DNA from: CAYRVX01 sp964642165
GTDB taxonomy: Bacteria > Planctomycetota > Phycisphaerae > SM23-33
Direction: 5' to 3'
Assembly (NCBI GenBank): GCA_964642165.1
Contig: CAZXOC010000390.1
Span: forward strand, 1 to 5,728
Length of the DNA: 5,728 nucleotides
The translations under genes and the position numbers were made by a program. Numbering within the stretch: the stretch's first letter is position 1; each line of letters starts with the position of its first letter. A model generated the notes under the pieces. That model had not been told where the DNA came from, ran no database searches, and saw only the letters and a list, made by a program, of their open reading frames with translations. Below, piece after piece: positions 1 to 5,704 of the stretch.

Positions 1-2
1 AC

Positions 3-161
3 CGCGAGAAGTGGGACCAGTACAAGGTCGCCGTCGAGGAGATGCTCTTCCGCACGTCCACGCCGTATGCGCCCTGGACGATCGTCGAGTCCAACTGCAA
101 GTGGCACGCCCGCGTCAAGGTGCTCGACACGGTCTGCAAGGCGATCCGGAAGCGCCTGTGA
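3..161 (+). CDS. PPK2-family polyphosphate phosphotransferase, C-terminal fragment
   Basis: Only the last 52 codons are in the window; the gene begins upstream of base 1. The frame starting at base 3 reads REKWDQYKVAVEEML, then RTSTPYAPWTIVES, then ARVKVLDTV and ends in a TGA at 159-161. The order W-x-x-Y, EML, T-S-T-x-x-APW, K-x-x-ARV is the usual C-terminal end of PPK2-type enzymes, which transfer phosphate between polyphosphate and nucleotides in the cytoplasm. The APWTIVE and ARVKVL wording resembles polyphosphate:AMP phosphotransferase (Pap) slightly more than the ADP-type PPK2, but the catalytic Walker A and lid regions lie outside the window, so the substrate class cannot be set. The gene converges on the DAHP synthase gene 77 bases away and has no functional link to it that I can see. 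Confidence 0.8.
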   Translation, partial: REKWDQYKVAVEEMLFRTSTPYAPWTIVESNCKWHARVKVLDTVCKAIRKRL

Positions 162-201
162 CGCCGCCGGGCCCCCGCGCAGCGGATGGGTGTCCAAGGC
201 G

Positions 202-220
202 TCACGGCCCGGGCACGTGA
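202..220. other. Small inverted repeat in the convergent gap
   Basis: Between the two convergent stop codons, TCACG (202-206) and CGTGA (216-220) can form a 5-bp stem around a 9-base GC-rich loop. A longer-range pair, GCCGCCGG (163-170) with CCGGCGGC (229-236), encloses it. A bidirectional terminator would be expected here, but neither strand has a T tract, so this is only a candidate structure. Confidence 0.2.
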
Positions 221-238
221 GGCGATCTCCGGCGGCCC

Positions 239-1237
239 TCAAAGCGCTTCGCGCAGCCGGCGGCAGGCGGCGATGGTCTCGGCGAGCACGTCGGGCGTGA
301 TGGTCTGCTGGCCGTCGGACCAGGCCTTGTCCGGGTCGAAATGCGCCTCGACGATCAGCCCGTCGGCGCCGCAGGCGATCGCGGCGCGCCCCATGGCCGG
401 AACCATGTCGGCGTGGCCCGTGCCGTGGCTGGGGTCGACGAAGACGGGCAGGTACGATTCCTTCTTGGCGGCAACGACGGCGCTGAGGTCCAGCGTGTTG
501 CGCGTGTAGTCCTCGAACGTGCGGATGCCGCGCTCGCAGAGGATGACCCGCCCGTTGCCGTTGCGGACGATGTAGTCCGCCGCGGCGAGCCATTCATCGA
601 TCTTCGCCGACTCGCCCCGCTTCAGCAGCACGGGCTTGTCCGTCTTGCCCAGCTTGCTTAGCAGGGCGTAGTTCTTCATGTTCCGCGTGCCGACCTGGTA
701 CATGTCCGCGTGCTCGCCGACGATCTCGATGTCGGCGGTGTCCACGATCTCCGTCACGACCGGCATGCCCGTCTCGCGCCGCACCCTCGTGAGGATCTCC
801 AGCCCCTTCTCCCGCAGCCCCTGGAACGACCACGGCGAGGTCCGCGGCTTGTACGCCCCGCCTCGGAAGATCCGCGCCCCGGCGGCCCGGACCTGCTCCG
901 CGATCCGCAGCGTGGTGTCCTCGTCCTCCACGCTGCACGGCCCGGCCATGAACACCAGCCCCCGCCCGACCTCCACGTCGCCGACGCGAACGACCAGCCC
1001 CTCGGGGCGGACGTTCCGCGCGACGTACTTGTAGGGGCGCAGGATCGGGAAGGCCCGCTCGACGCCCGGCAGCGCGGCGATGGAATCCAGGTCCACCTCG
1101 CGCTCGTCGCCGATGAGCCCGATGATGGTCCGCTCGGTGCCCCGGCTGACGTGCGCCTTCATGCCGAGGCTCTCGATCCGCTCCACGACGCCGGCGATCT
1201 CCTCGTCCGACGCGCCCGAATTCATGATGACGACCAT
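239..1237 (-). CDS. aroF: 3-deoxy-7-phosphoheptulonate synthase (DAHP synthase), type I beta with N-terminal regulatory domain
   Basis: The 332-residue cytoplasmic enzyme condenses phosphoenolpyruvate and erythrose 4-phosphate, the first step of the shikimate pathway. Residues 1-65 resemble the ferredoxin-like regulatory domain of the Thermotoga-type enzyme; the (beta/alpha)8 catalytic domain follows. Visible catalytic blocks are MAGPCSVE (97-104), FRGGAYKPRTSPWSFQG (124-140), QVGTRNMKNY (181-190), LLKRG (204-208), ILCERGIRTFEDYTRNTLDL (232-251), VDPSHGTG (267-274) and EAHFDPDKAWSDGQQT (297-312). The four metal ligands expected from the family are present as Cys101, His271, Glu297 and Asp308, and the substrate-binding Lys130 is kept, so the enzyme should be active. 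Length matches the family (about 335-340). The chosen ATG has AGAGG nine bases upstream; Met5 has no such site. In this architecture the N-terminal domain often mediates feedback control by an aromatic amino acid; which one cannot be told here. Confidence 0.95.
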   Translation of the reverse strand: MVVIMNSGASDEEIAGVVERIESLGMKAHVSRGTERTIIGLIGDEREVDLDSIAALPGVERAFPILRPYKYVARNVRPEGLVVRVGDVEVGRGLVFMAGPCSVEDEDTTLRIAEQVRAAGARIFRGGAYKPRTSPWSFQGLREKGLEILTRVRRETGMPVVTEIVDTADIEIVGEHADMYQVGTRNMKNYALLSKLGKTDKPVLLKRGESAKIDEWLAAADYIVRNGNGRVILCERGIRTFEDYTRNTLDLSAVVAAKKESYLPVFVDPSHGTGHADMVPAMGRAAIACGADGLIVEAHFDPDKAWSDGQQTITPDVLAETIAACRRLREAL

Positions 1238-1300
1238 GGGTAGGTTCCTCTCGCCTGCGCAACGCAGAGAAGGTACCCGCGAGGGCGCGGAAATTCCACC

Positions 1301-1322
1301 GTCCCGGCCGGGGACGCCCCGG
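1301..1322. other. GC-rich hairpin(s) between the oxidoreductase and DAHP synthase genes
   Basis: The 135-base gap between the two minus-strand genes carries a perfect 6-bp stem CCGGGG-ACG-CCCCGG at 1308-1322, overlapping an alternative 5-bp stem GTCCC/GGGAC at 1301-1315. The two are mutually exclusive. On the minus strand only a short TTT follows some bases later, so this is a weak terminator or attenuator candidate. I saw no convincing separate promoter for the DAHP synthase gene in the gap, leaving open whether the two genes are co-transcribed. Confidence 0.3.
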
Positions 1323-1372
1323 GCACGGCTGCCGCCGGGCCCATCCAGTTCGTCACGCCCGCTGTGCCGGCC

Positions 1373-2692
1373 CTACATTCGCCACGGCTCCCGCAGGGCG
1401 CGCGAGAGGTACCGATTGGCCCCCGGATCGTCGATGAACTCCTCCTGCTCGGGGTCCCATTTCAGATCGCGCCCCAGCGCGAGACAGATGTTGATCGCAT
1501 GGTTCGTCGTCATCGACCGATGCGTCACTACCGGGTTGGCCACGGTGGGCCTGCGGCTCCTGACGCAGGAGAGGAAGTCGCGCATGTGGTTCAGCGGTCG
1601 GCCGCACCGGGCAACGTAATCGCCGATCACCTTCCCAAACTCGCCCAGCAGGGCCGGGGAGGAGACATCCGGCCTCGAGTAGCCGTCCGCGACGGAGGCC
1701 CAGCCCTCACTGCCTTCGAACCGCACGCCGCACGAGCCCCGCCACCCCTCGAAGCTCAGCTTCAGTTCCACGCCGTTGGCGAACCGCGCGATCATCCCGT
1801 CGCCCGAGCGATTGCCCGGGTAGATGTACTCGACGGGAGAAGTGTGTTCGGCCCTCGCGGCCATCTGGCACTGGATGATGGTGTGGCTTCCCCATCCGGC
1901 CACGCCCGCGGCCAGGTCCCAGTAGATCCCCCACGCGCCACATCCGCCGAGGTAGCCGGCATGGTACGGCCGCCACGGCACGGGCCCCAGCCACATGTCC
2001 CAATCCAGCTCTTCCTTCGGCGGCTCGGGCTGGGGCGCCAGGACGCTGTTGCTGGTCACGTCTCGGACACGGGGCCAAAGGTGCGCGCTGACGGTGTGCA
2101 ACTCCCCGAGCATCTCTCGCCGGGCGAGCTCCGTCGGGAACACGAAGTTCGCCTCGCTCATCCGCTGCGCTCCGGTCTGGAAGATGCGGCCGTGCCGCCT
2201 GGCCGTCTCAACCAGCGCCTGGCCCTCGGCGACGGTCATCGTGCCGGGCTTCTCGCAGTAGACGTCCTTGCCGGCTTTCATCGCCAGGATCGACGCCAGC
2301 GCATGCCAGCGATCGCCGGTGGCGATGAGCATCGCGTCGATGCCGGGCTGCTCGGCCAGGAGCTCGCGCGGGTCGCGATACGCCGCGCAGTCGCTGTTCC
2401 CATACTTGGCGTCGACCGCCTTCCTGGCGGCCTCGCGGCGTGGGCGTCGGACGTCACAAACGGCGACGAACTGGACGTCTCGCTCGCCCAGCAGCCAGCG
2501 CAGGTCTCCGCTGCCGCGTCCGCCCAGGCCGATCCCGCCCATCACGATGCGGTCGCTCGCGGGGGGCCGACCTTCGGCGCCAAGGGCGGTCGAGGTGATC
2601 ATGTGGGGCGCCGCCGCGAGGCCACTGGCCGTCGCCAGAGAACCTCTCAGGAACCGTCGTCGACTCAGGTGGGTCTTCGTCGTGCGGGCCAT
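1373..2692 (-). CDS. Tat-exported Gfo/Idh/MocA family oxidoreductase
   Basis: The 439-residue protein starts with a twin-arginine signal: SRRRFL at 10-15, a hydrophobic stretch to about 32, and a likely cleavage after TALGA near residue 39, so it should be exported folded with its nucleotide bound. The Rossmann part shows GIGLGGRGSGD (53-63), AVCDV (77-81), and the family's EKPG (147-150) with Lys148. The C-terminal alpha/beta part has the LDWDMWLGP block (229-237), GWGSH (266-270), NHMRDFLSCVRS (368-379) and the ending KWDPEQEEF then SRALREPW, all usual in planctomycete members. Such enzymes oxidise or reduce sugars and related polyols with NAD(P); the substrate is not readable here. The usual D-W-G-x-H stretch is G-W-G-S-H. 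The ATG at 2690-2692 has AGGAG seven bases upstream. It is divergent from the serpin gene. Confidence 0.93.
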   Translation of the reverse strand: MARTTKTHLSRRRFLRGSLATASGLAAAPHMITSTALGAEGRPPASDRIVMGGIGLGGRGSGDLRWLLGERDVQFVAVCDVRRPRREAARKAVDAKYGNSDCAAYRDPRELLAEQPGIDAMLIATGDRWHALASILAMKAGKDVYCEKPGTMTVAEGQALVETARRHGRIFQTGAQRMSEANFVFPTELARREMLGELHTVSAHLWPRVRDVTSNSVLAPQPEPPKEELDWDMWLGPVPWRPYHAGYLGGCGAWGIYWDLAAGVAGWGSHTIIQCQMAARAEHTSPVEYIYPGNRSGDGMIARFANGVELKLSFEGWRGSCGVRFEGSEGWASVADGYSRPDVSSPALLGEFGKVIGDYVARCGRPLNHMRDFLSCVRSRRPTVANPVVTHRSMTTNHAINICLALGRDLKWDPEQEEFIDDPGANRYLSRALREPWRM

Positions 2693-2757
2693 GGTTCGTC
2701 TCCTGGGGATGTGCTGCGTTCCTTGCAGACGAGTATCGCAGACGGCTCCTCAGTCGG

Positions 2758-2770
2758 CAACCAGTGGTTG
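2758..2770. promoter_or_regulatory. Palindrome CAACC-AGT-GGTTG upstream of the oxidoreductase gene
   Basis: A perfect 5-bp inverted repeat with a 3-base centre lies 66 bases upstream of the oxidoreductase start, in the divergent intergenic region. A third CAACC arm at 2786-2790 lets GGTTG pair alternatively across an imperfect repeat (2766-2790, inner stem CAGG/CCTG). It has the size of a small operator or a leader hairpin. No regulator gene is present in the window, so the assignment is speculative. Confidence 0.25.
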
Positions 2771-2853
2771 GGTCAGGCGGCCTGTCAACCAGGCGGTCGC
2801 CGCAGGGACACTGGCCCACGGACGCTCGGACGCTCAGGCCACCTGCGGTTTGT

Positions 2854-2882
2854 TTGACTTGCCCCGAGCGGCGCGGTAGAAG
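2854..2882 (+). promoter_or_regulatory. Candidate sigma70-type promoter for the serpin gene
   Basis: TTGACT at 2854-2859 (five of six to TTGACA) is followed by exactly 17 bases and then TAGAAG at 2877-2882 (four of six to TATAAT). Transcription would begin near 2889 and leave a leader of about 80 bases before the ATG at 2971. The match is good for such GC-rich DNA, but sigma-factor preferences of this organism are unknown. Confidence 0.4.
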
Positions 2883-2894
2883 GGAGGGTGGTTT

Positions 2895-2919
2895 GCACCG
2901 CGGGTCGGTTCCCGGGTGC
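2895..2919 (+). other. Leader hairpin upstream of the serpin gene
   Basis: GCACC (2895-2899) plus CGGG (2901-2904) pair with CCCG (2911-2914) plus GGTGC (2915-2919). This makes a 9-bp stem with one bulged G (2900) and a 6-base loop. It lies within the predicted mRNA leader. No T tract follows, so it is not an obvious terminator; a role in mRNA stability or translation is possible. Confidence 0.35.
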
Positions 2920-2935
2920 GGCGGCGTGATCGCGG

Positions 2936-2964
2936 CTGCCCCGTAGGGAACCCCGGGCAGGGAG
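2936..2964 (+). promoter_or_regulatory. Ribosome binding site of the serpin gene, touching a hairpin
   Basis: AGGGAG at 2959-2964 lies six bases before the ATG at 2971 and fixes that start. CTGCCC (2936-2941) can pair with GGGCAG (2955-2960), so the first two bases of the Shine-Dalgarno sequence are in a stem. An alternative pairing of GGCT (2934-2937) with AGCC (2963-2966) would bury it more deeply. This suggests, without proving, translation limited by leader structure. Confidence 0.4.
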
Positions 2965-2970
2965 CCAGCC

Positions 2971-5196
2971 ATGGGGACGAGCGAGTTGCTGGGTCGCAGG
3001 AAGGCGGGGGCCGTGGAATCGCCAACGTCGCCGGCTCCGGCCGCGTTCGAGCTGCTCGAGCCGCGGCTGCTGCTCTCGGGCGACGTCTTGCCGGGGTTGG
3101 ACGGCGACGCGCCTTGTGCGCCGCCCGTCGAAGTCACGCCCGAGATGCTGGAGGAGCTTGCCCGCGGCAACAACGCCTTCGCCTTCGACCTCTACCAAGC
3201 CGTGCGGGACACGCCGGGCAGCCTGTTCTTATCGCCGTTCAGCGTCTCGGCCGCCTTGTCGATGACCTACGCCGGCGCGGCCGGACGCACGGCCGAGCAG
3301 ATGGCCGACGTGCTGCACTTCATGCTGCCGGAGGAGCTGCATCACCCGGCCTTCGGGGAGCTGATCGAGACGCTCGAGAGCGGGGACGGCTCGACACCGC
3401 CCGACTACGAGTCCGGCGACGCGTTCACTTTGAACATCGCCAACTCGCTCTGGGGCCAGGACGGCGAGCCCTTCCGCCAGCAGTTCCTCGACCTCATAGC
3501 TGAATCCTACGGCGGCCCGATGTACCGGACCGACTTCGCTGGCGACACCGAGGGCTCGCGCCAGCGCATCAACCAGTGGGTCAGCGACAAGACGGAGGAG
3601 AAGATCCCCGAGCTGCTGCATCCCCCCGATATCACCGTGGAGACCATCCTCGTGCTGGTCAACGCCCTGTACTTCCTGGGCTCGTGGGACAGCCCGTTCG
3701 AGGAGCAGCAGGCGGGCACGTTCCACCTGCCCGAGGACGACGTCAGCGCGGAGATGATGACGCAGACGCACGCCTTTGGGTACGCCGAGGGTGCGGACTA
3801 CCAGGCCGTCGAGCTGCCCTACGTGGGCGATGCGTCCATGGTGGTCCTCCTGCCCAGGCCTGGTCAATTCGAGGCATTCGAGGCGTCCTTGTCGGCCACG
3901 AAGGTCCAGGCGATCCTCGGCACGCTGAGCGACACGGAAGTGGACCTGACCATGCCCTTGTTCGACTTCCGCACACACATCGAGCTCCAGGATGTGCTCG
4001 AGACGATGGGCATGACGGACGCCTTCAACCTCGCTCTGGCCGATTTCACGCGCATGACGCCAATCATCCCGCTGGCCATCAGCAAGGTGATTCATGAGGC
4101 CTATGTCTCCGTGGATACGGAGGGCACGGAGGCGGCCGCCGCAACCGCCGTGGTGATGTTTCGCGGCGCCCCGACGGAGTCCGCCACGATGGTCGTGGAT
4201 CGCCCGTTCCTGTTCCTGATTCGCGATCAGGCAACCGGGACCACGCTGTTCGTCGGGCGGGTGTCTGACGCGTCGGCACTGATCGAGAGCGAAGGCCCGG
4301 ACCCCAGCCCGGACGTCGAGGCCCCAATCGTCGTGGACGTCGAGGTCATCCAGCGAAGCGGCCAGGTCGTCATCACGTTCTCGGAGCCGGTCTCGATCGC
4401 CGGGGAAGCGGTCCTTATGACCGACAGCGCAGGCCTCGCCGTGGACCTGGCGGACGCCACCCTCGACCAGGCGGCCGGGGGGACAACCGCCACCCTGTCC
4501 TTCCCGGAGCGACCCGCCCCGGGCCTCTACACGCTGACGCTGCGGCGCACGCGCGTGCAGGACCGGGCGGCCAACCCCCTGGCCTGCGGCGAGGAGGAGG
4601 TAACGGGGAGCGATCCCGAATACCCGCTCCTGATCGCCATTCCCGGTGATGCGGATACAGACGGCCGGGTGGGCGCCCTGGACTACATCGCTTTGAAGCG
4701 CGGGGTCGGCCAACCCGGCGCTGCTGTCTGGAACAAGGGGGACTTCGACGGCGACGAGGCCGTGGGCCGCTCGGACCTGCTTGCATTGAGGGCACACTTC
4801 GGCCAGGCCTTGGCCGCGCCACAGCCCCAGCCTGCCGATTCGGACCAAGCAGCCTTGCCCGAGCCCGCCTCCGAAGAGGCGATCGCAGACAGGGCGCCGC
4901 ACACGCACGATGGGGCCGTCCCGGCGGCCATCCTGCCGGAATCAGCGGAGCCTCTGGCGGACCCAACAACGCAGGTGGAAGACAGCACAGAGCCCATAGG
5001 CGCGCTTGCCGTGCCAATCGCTCAGGCTATTGCGACCGCCGAGGCTGAGCCACGACCATCCGCGTTACCAGCCGTTGCCGACACGCCGGCCGCGCGAGGC
5101 GCTCCGGCAGCACCTGTCGCTCCGGCCACCGCAAGCAGCGACCCATTGGATGTCTTGGCCGTGCCGAGGCTGGAAGCTCTGGAACTGCCGATCTGA
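2971..5196 (+). CDS. Exported multidomain serpin: LEPR-XLL motif, serpin, Ig-like domain, dockerin
   Basis: 741 residues. FELLEPRLLLSG (26-37) is the LEPR-XLL motif, a proposed N-terminal sorting signal of large planctomycete proteins; no classical signal peptide is visible. Residues about 67-436 form a complete serpin, a suicide inhibitor of proteases: LSPFSVSAALSMTYAGAAGR (87-106), NIANSLW (155-161), INQWVSDKTEEKI (200-212), VNALYFLGSW (230-239), ISKVIHEAYVSVDTEGTEAA (370-389) and the family signature MVVDRPFLFLI (407-417). The small-residue hinge (EGTEAAAATA, 384-393) is what inhibitory serpins need for loop insertion. Residues about 448-550 look like a bacterial Ig-like domain (ITFSEPVS, VQDRAANPL). 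Residues 558-612 are a type I dockerin with two calcium loops (Asp560/562/564/571 and Asp591/593/595/602). A tail of about 128 residues rich in Ala, Pro and Glu ends the protein. Likely extracellular or cell-surface. Dockerin-bearing serpins are known from Clostridium thermocellum cellulosomes. The target protease is unknown. Confidence 0.93.
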   Translation: MGTSELLGRRKAGAVESPTSPAPAAFELLEPRLLLSGDVLPGLDGDAPCAPPVEVTPEMLEELARGNNAFAFDLYQAVRDTPGSLFLSPFSVSAALSMTYAGAAGRTAEQMADVLHFMLPEELHHPAFGELIETLESGDGSTPPDYESGDAFTLNIANSLWGQDGEPFRQQFLDLIAESYGGPMYRTDFAGDTEGSRQRINQWVSDKTEEKIPELLHPPDITVETILVLVNALYFLGSWDSPFEEQQAGTFHLPEDDVSAEMMTQTHAFGYAEGADYQAVELPYVGDASMVVLLPRPGQFEAFEASLSATKVQAILGTLSDTEVDLTMPLFDFRTHIELQDVLETMGMTDAFNLALADFTRMTPIIPLAISKVIHEAYVSVDTEGTEAAAATAVVMFRGAPTESATMVVDRPFLFLIRDQATGTTLFVGRVSDASALIESEGPDPSPDVEAPIVVDVEVIQRSGQVVITFSEPVSIAGEAVLMTDSAGLAVDLADATLDQAAGGTTATLSFPERPAPGLYTLTLRRTRVQDRAANPLACGEEEVTGSDPEYPLLIAIPGDADTDGRVGALDYIALKRGVGQPGAAVWNKGDFDGDEAVGRSDLLALRAHFGQALAAPQPQPADSDQAALPEPASEEAIADRAPHTHDGAVPAAILPESAEPLADPTTQVEDSTEPIGALAVPIAQAIATAEAEPRPSALPAVADTPAARGAPAAPVAPATASSDPLDVLAVPRLEALELPI

Positions 5197-5244
5197 CGGC
5201 ACCGCCGGGCGGCCGAGCCCGAGGCGCACACCATGCTGATGCGG

Positions 5245-5309
5245 GACGGCGCCCACGCCCAGTCCCAAACCCAGCTCCGTTCCAGAAACTGGGCCTGCCT
5301 CGCGCCGTC
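5245..5309. repeat. Nested long inverted repeat (8 bp plus 7 bp stems)
   Basis: GACGGCGC (5245-5252) is the exact reverse complement of GCGCCGTC (5302-5309). Inside it, GCCCAGT (5257-5263) is the exact reverse complement of ACTGGGC (5288-5294). The internal loop is 4 bases on the left and 7 on the right, and the apical loop is 24 bases. It begins about 50 bases after the serpin stop codon. Without a T tract it is not a standard terminator; it could protect the transcript end or be an extragenic repeat. Confidence 0.45.
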
Positions 5310-5344
5310 ACCCAACCTCCTGTCCCTCCGCACGTGGGCCTGTG

Positions 5345-5374
5345 AGCCACGCGTGTGGTACAAGAGGCGTGGCT
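5345..5374. repeat. 8-bp inverted repeat, second hairpin after the serpin gene
   Basis: AGCCACGC (5345-5352) is the exact reverse complement of GCGTGGCT (5367-5374), with a 14-base loop. It follows the first inverted repeat by 35 bases. It has no T tract after it. Confidence 0.4.
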
Positions 5375-5383
5375 GCAGTCACG

Positions 5384-5402
5384 GGGCGGGCCGAAACCGC
5401 CC
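5384..5402. repeat. GC hairpin, third in the series
   Basis: GGGCGG (5384-5389) pairs with CCGCCC (5397-5402) around a 7-base loop, GCCGAAA. The next T run (5436-5440) is more than 30 bases away, too far for a textbook terminator. Confidence 0.3.
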
Positions 5403-5497
5403 AGTAATGTGGGGGTCCCCATACCTCATTTGCCCTTTTTCCGGCAGCTCCGCGATCGTCAGCAGCGCCTGCGGGATCTCCAGGAGTCGGAGGAACG

Positions 5498-5704
5498 TAC
5501 GCCGTCTCCTGCTGGATTGGCCACGATATCAGGGTTTCGGCTCGCCACTACCTGCAGGTCCCCGAGGAGCTCTACGGCCGAGCGACGGCTGCAAACATGG
5601 CCCAAACTGCCACACCTCCCCCCGTGCGCGCAGCACGGCAGAGGCCAGAAAACAAGACCCCTGATCTCTCAGGGGTTTATGCGACTGGGCCGTACTGGAC
5701 TTGA
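5498..5704 (+). pseudogene. Tyrosine recombinase (integrase) C-terminal remnant
   Basis: The frame reads YAVSCWIGHD (5498-5527), then IRVSARHYLQV (5528-5560), PEELYGRATAANMA (5561-5602), and continues to a TGA at 5702-5704. WIGH is the third conserved histidine box of tyrosine recombinases and the Tyr encoded at 5549-5551 in HYLQV is the expected catalytic nucleophile. The preceding H-x-x-R box and the rest of the catalytic domain are missing: upstream the frame becomes Gly/Ala/Pro-rich, has no start codon, and is closed by a TAA at 5405-5407. In another frame, RLRDLQESEE (5466-5495) may be a shifted, shortened trace of the NLR-box region, but that is uncertain. The last 30 or so codons run through the tRNA terminator and the tRNA 3' end, so the original C-terminus may have been shorter. 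This is a decayed integrase, not a working gene. Confidence 0.75.
5657..5676 (-). terminator. Intrinsic terminator downstream of the tRNA gene
   Basis: ACCCCTGA (5657-5664) and TCAGGGGT (5669-5676) form a perfect 8-bp stem with a 4-base loop. On the minus strand the stem is followed by CTTGTTTTCT, a suitable T-rich tract, and begins 9 bases after the tRNA 3' end. It therefore ends transcription of the tRNA, not of the integrase remnant. Confidence 0.8.

Larger units (their letters stand above)
5197..5497. other. Non-coding stretch with inverted repeats
   Basis: I see no credible gene in these 300 bases. An open frame on the plus strand beginning at 5233 has an unnatural composition and no recognisable motif. 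The stretch contains three inverted repeats, annotated separately, and a short T run at 5436-5440. It separates the serpin gene from an integrase remnant and may be decayed mobile-element DNA. Confidence 0.5.

Noticed and set aside
2760..2788. Perfect TTGACA on the minus strand (2788-2783) as a -35 box for the oxidoreductase
   Set aside because: At 16-19 bases spacing no acceptable -10 box follows, so a promoter is not supported.
1364..2857. Long plus-strand open frame of 497 codons opposite the oxidoreductase gene
   Set aside because: It mirrors a clear family member on the other strand, has no recognisable motif and the Arg/Pro/Gly-rich composition typical of antisense frames in GC-rich DNA.
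3229..4908. Minus-strand open frame of 559 codons opposite the serpin gene
   Set aside because: The plus strand carries unmistakable serpin and dockerin motifs; the minus frame has none and is explained by codon bias.
5245..5382. Integron attC-like recombination site
   Set aside because: The large stems suggested it, but the conserved core ends (GTTRRRY and RYYYAAC) are not found in place, and no integron gene is nearby.
5384..5440. Hairpin 5384-5402 plus T run 5436-5440 as terminator of the serpin transcript
   Set aside because: The T run is more than 30 bases from the stem, too far for intrinsic termination.
5400..5530. Minus-strand open stretch with a protein-like look (contains LRLLEIPQALLTIAELPE)
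   Set aside because: No start codon with ribosome binding site, ends shortly afterwards, matches no family I know, and overlaps the recognised integrase trace; it could be a gene scrap but cannot be supported.
5233..5664. Plus-strand open frame of 143 codons
   Set aside because: Its composition is not protein-like, it has no good ribosome binding site, and its second half overlaps the integrase remnant in a different frame.
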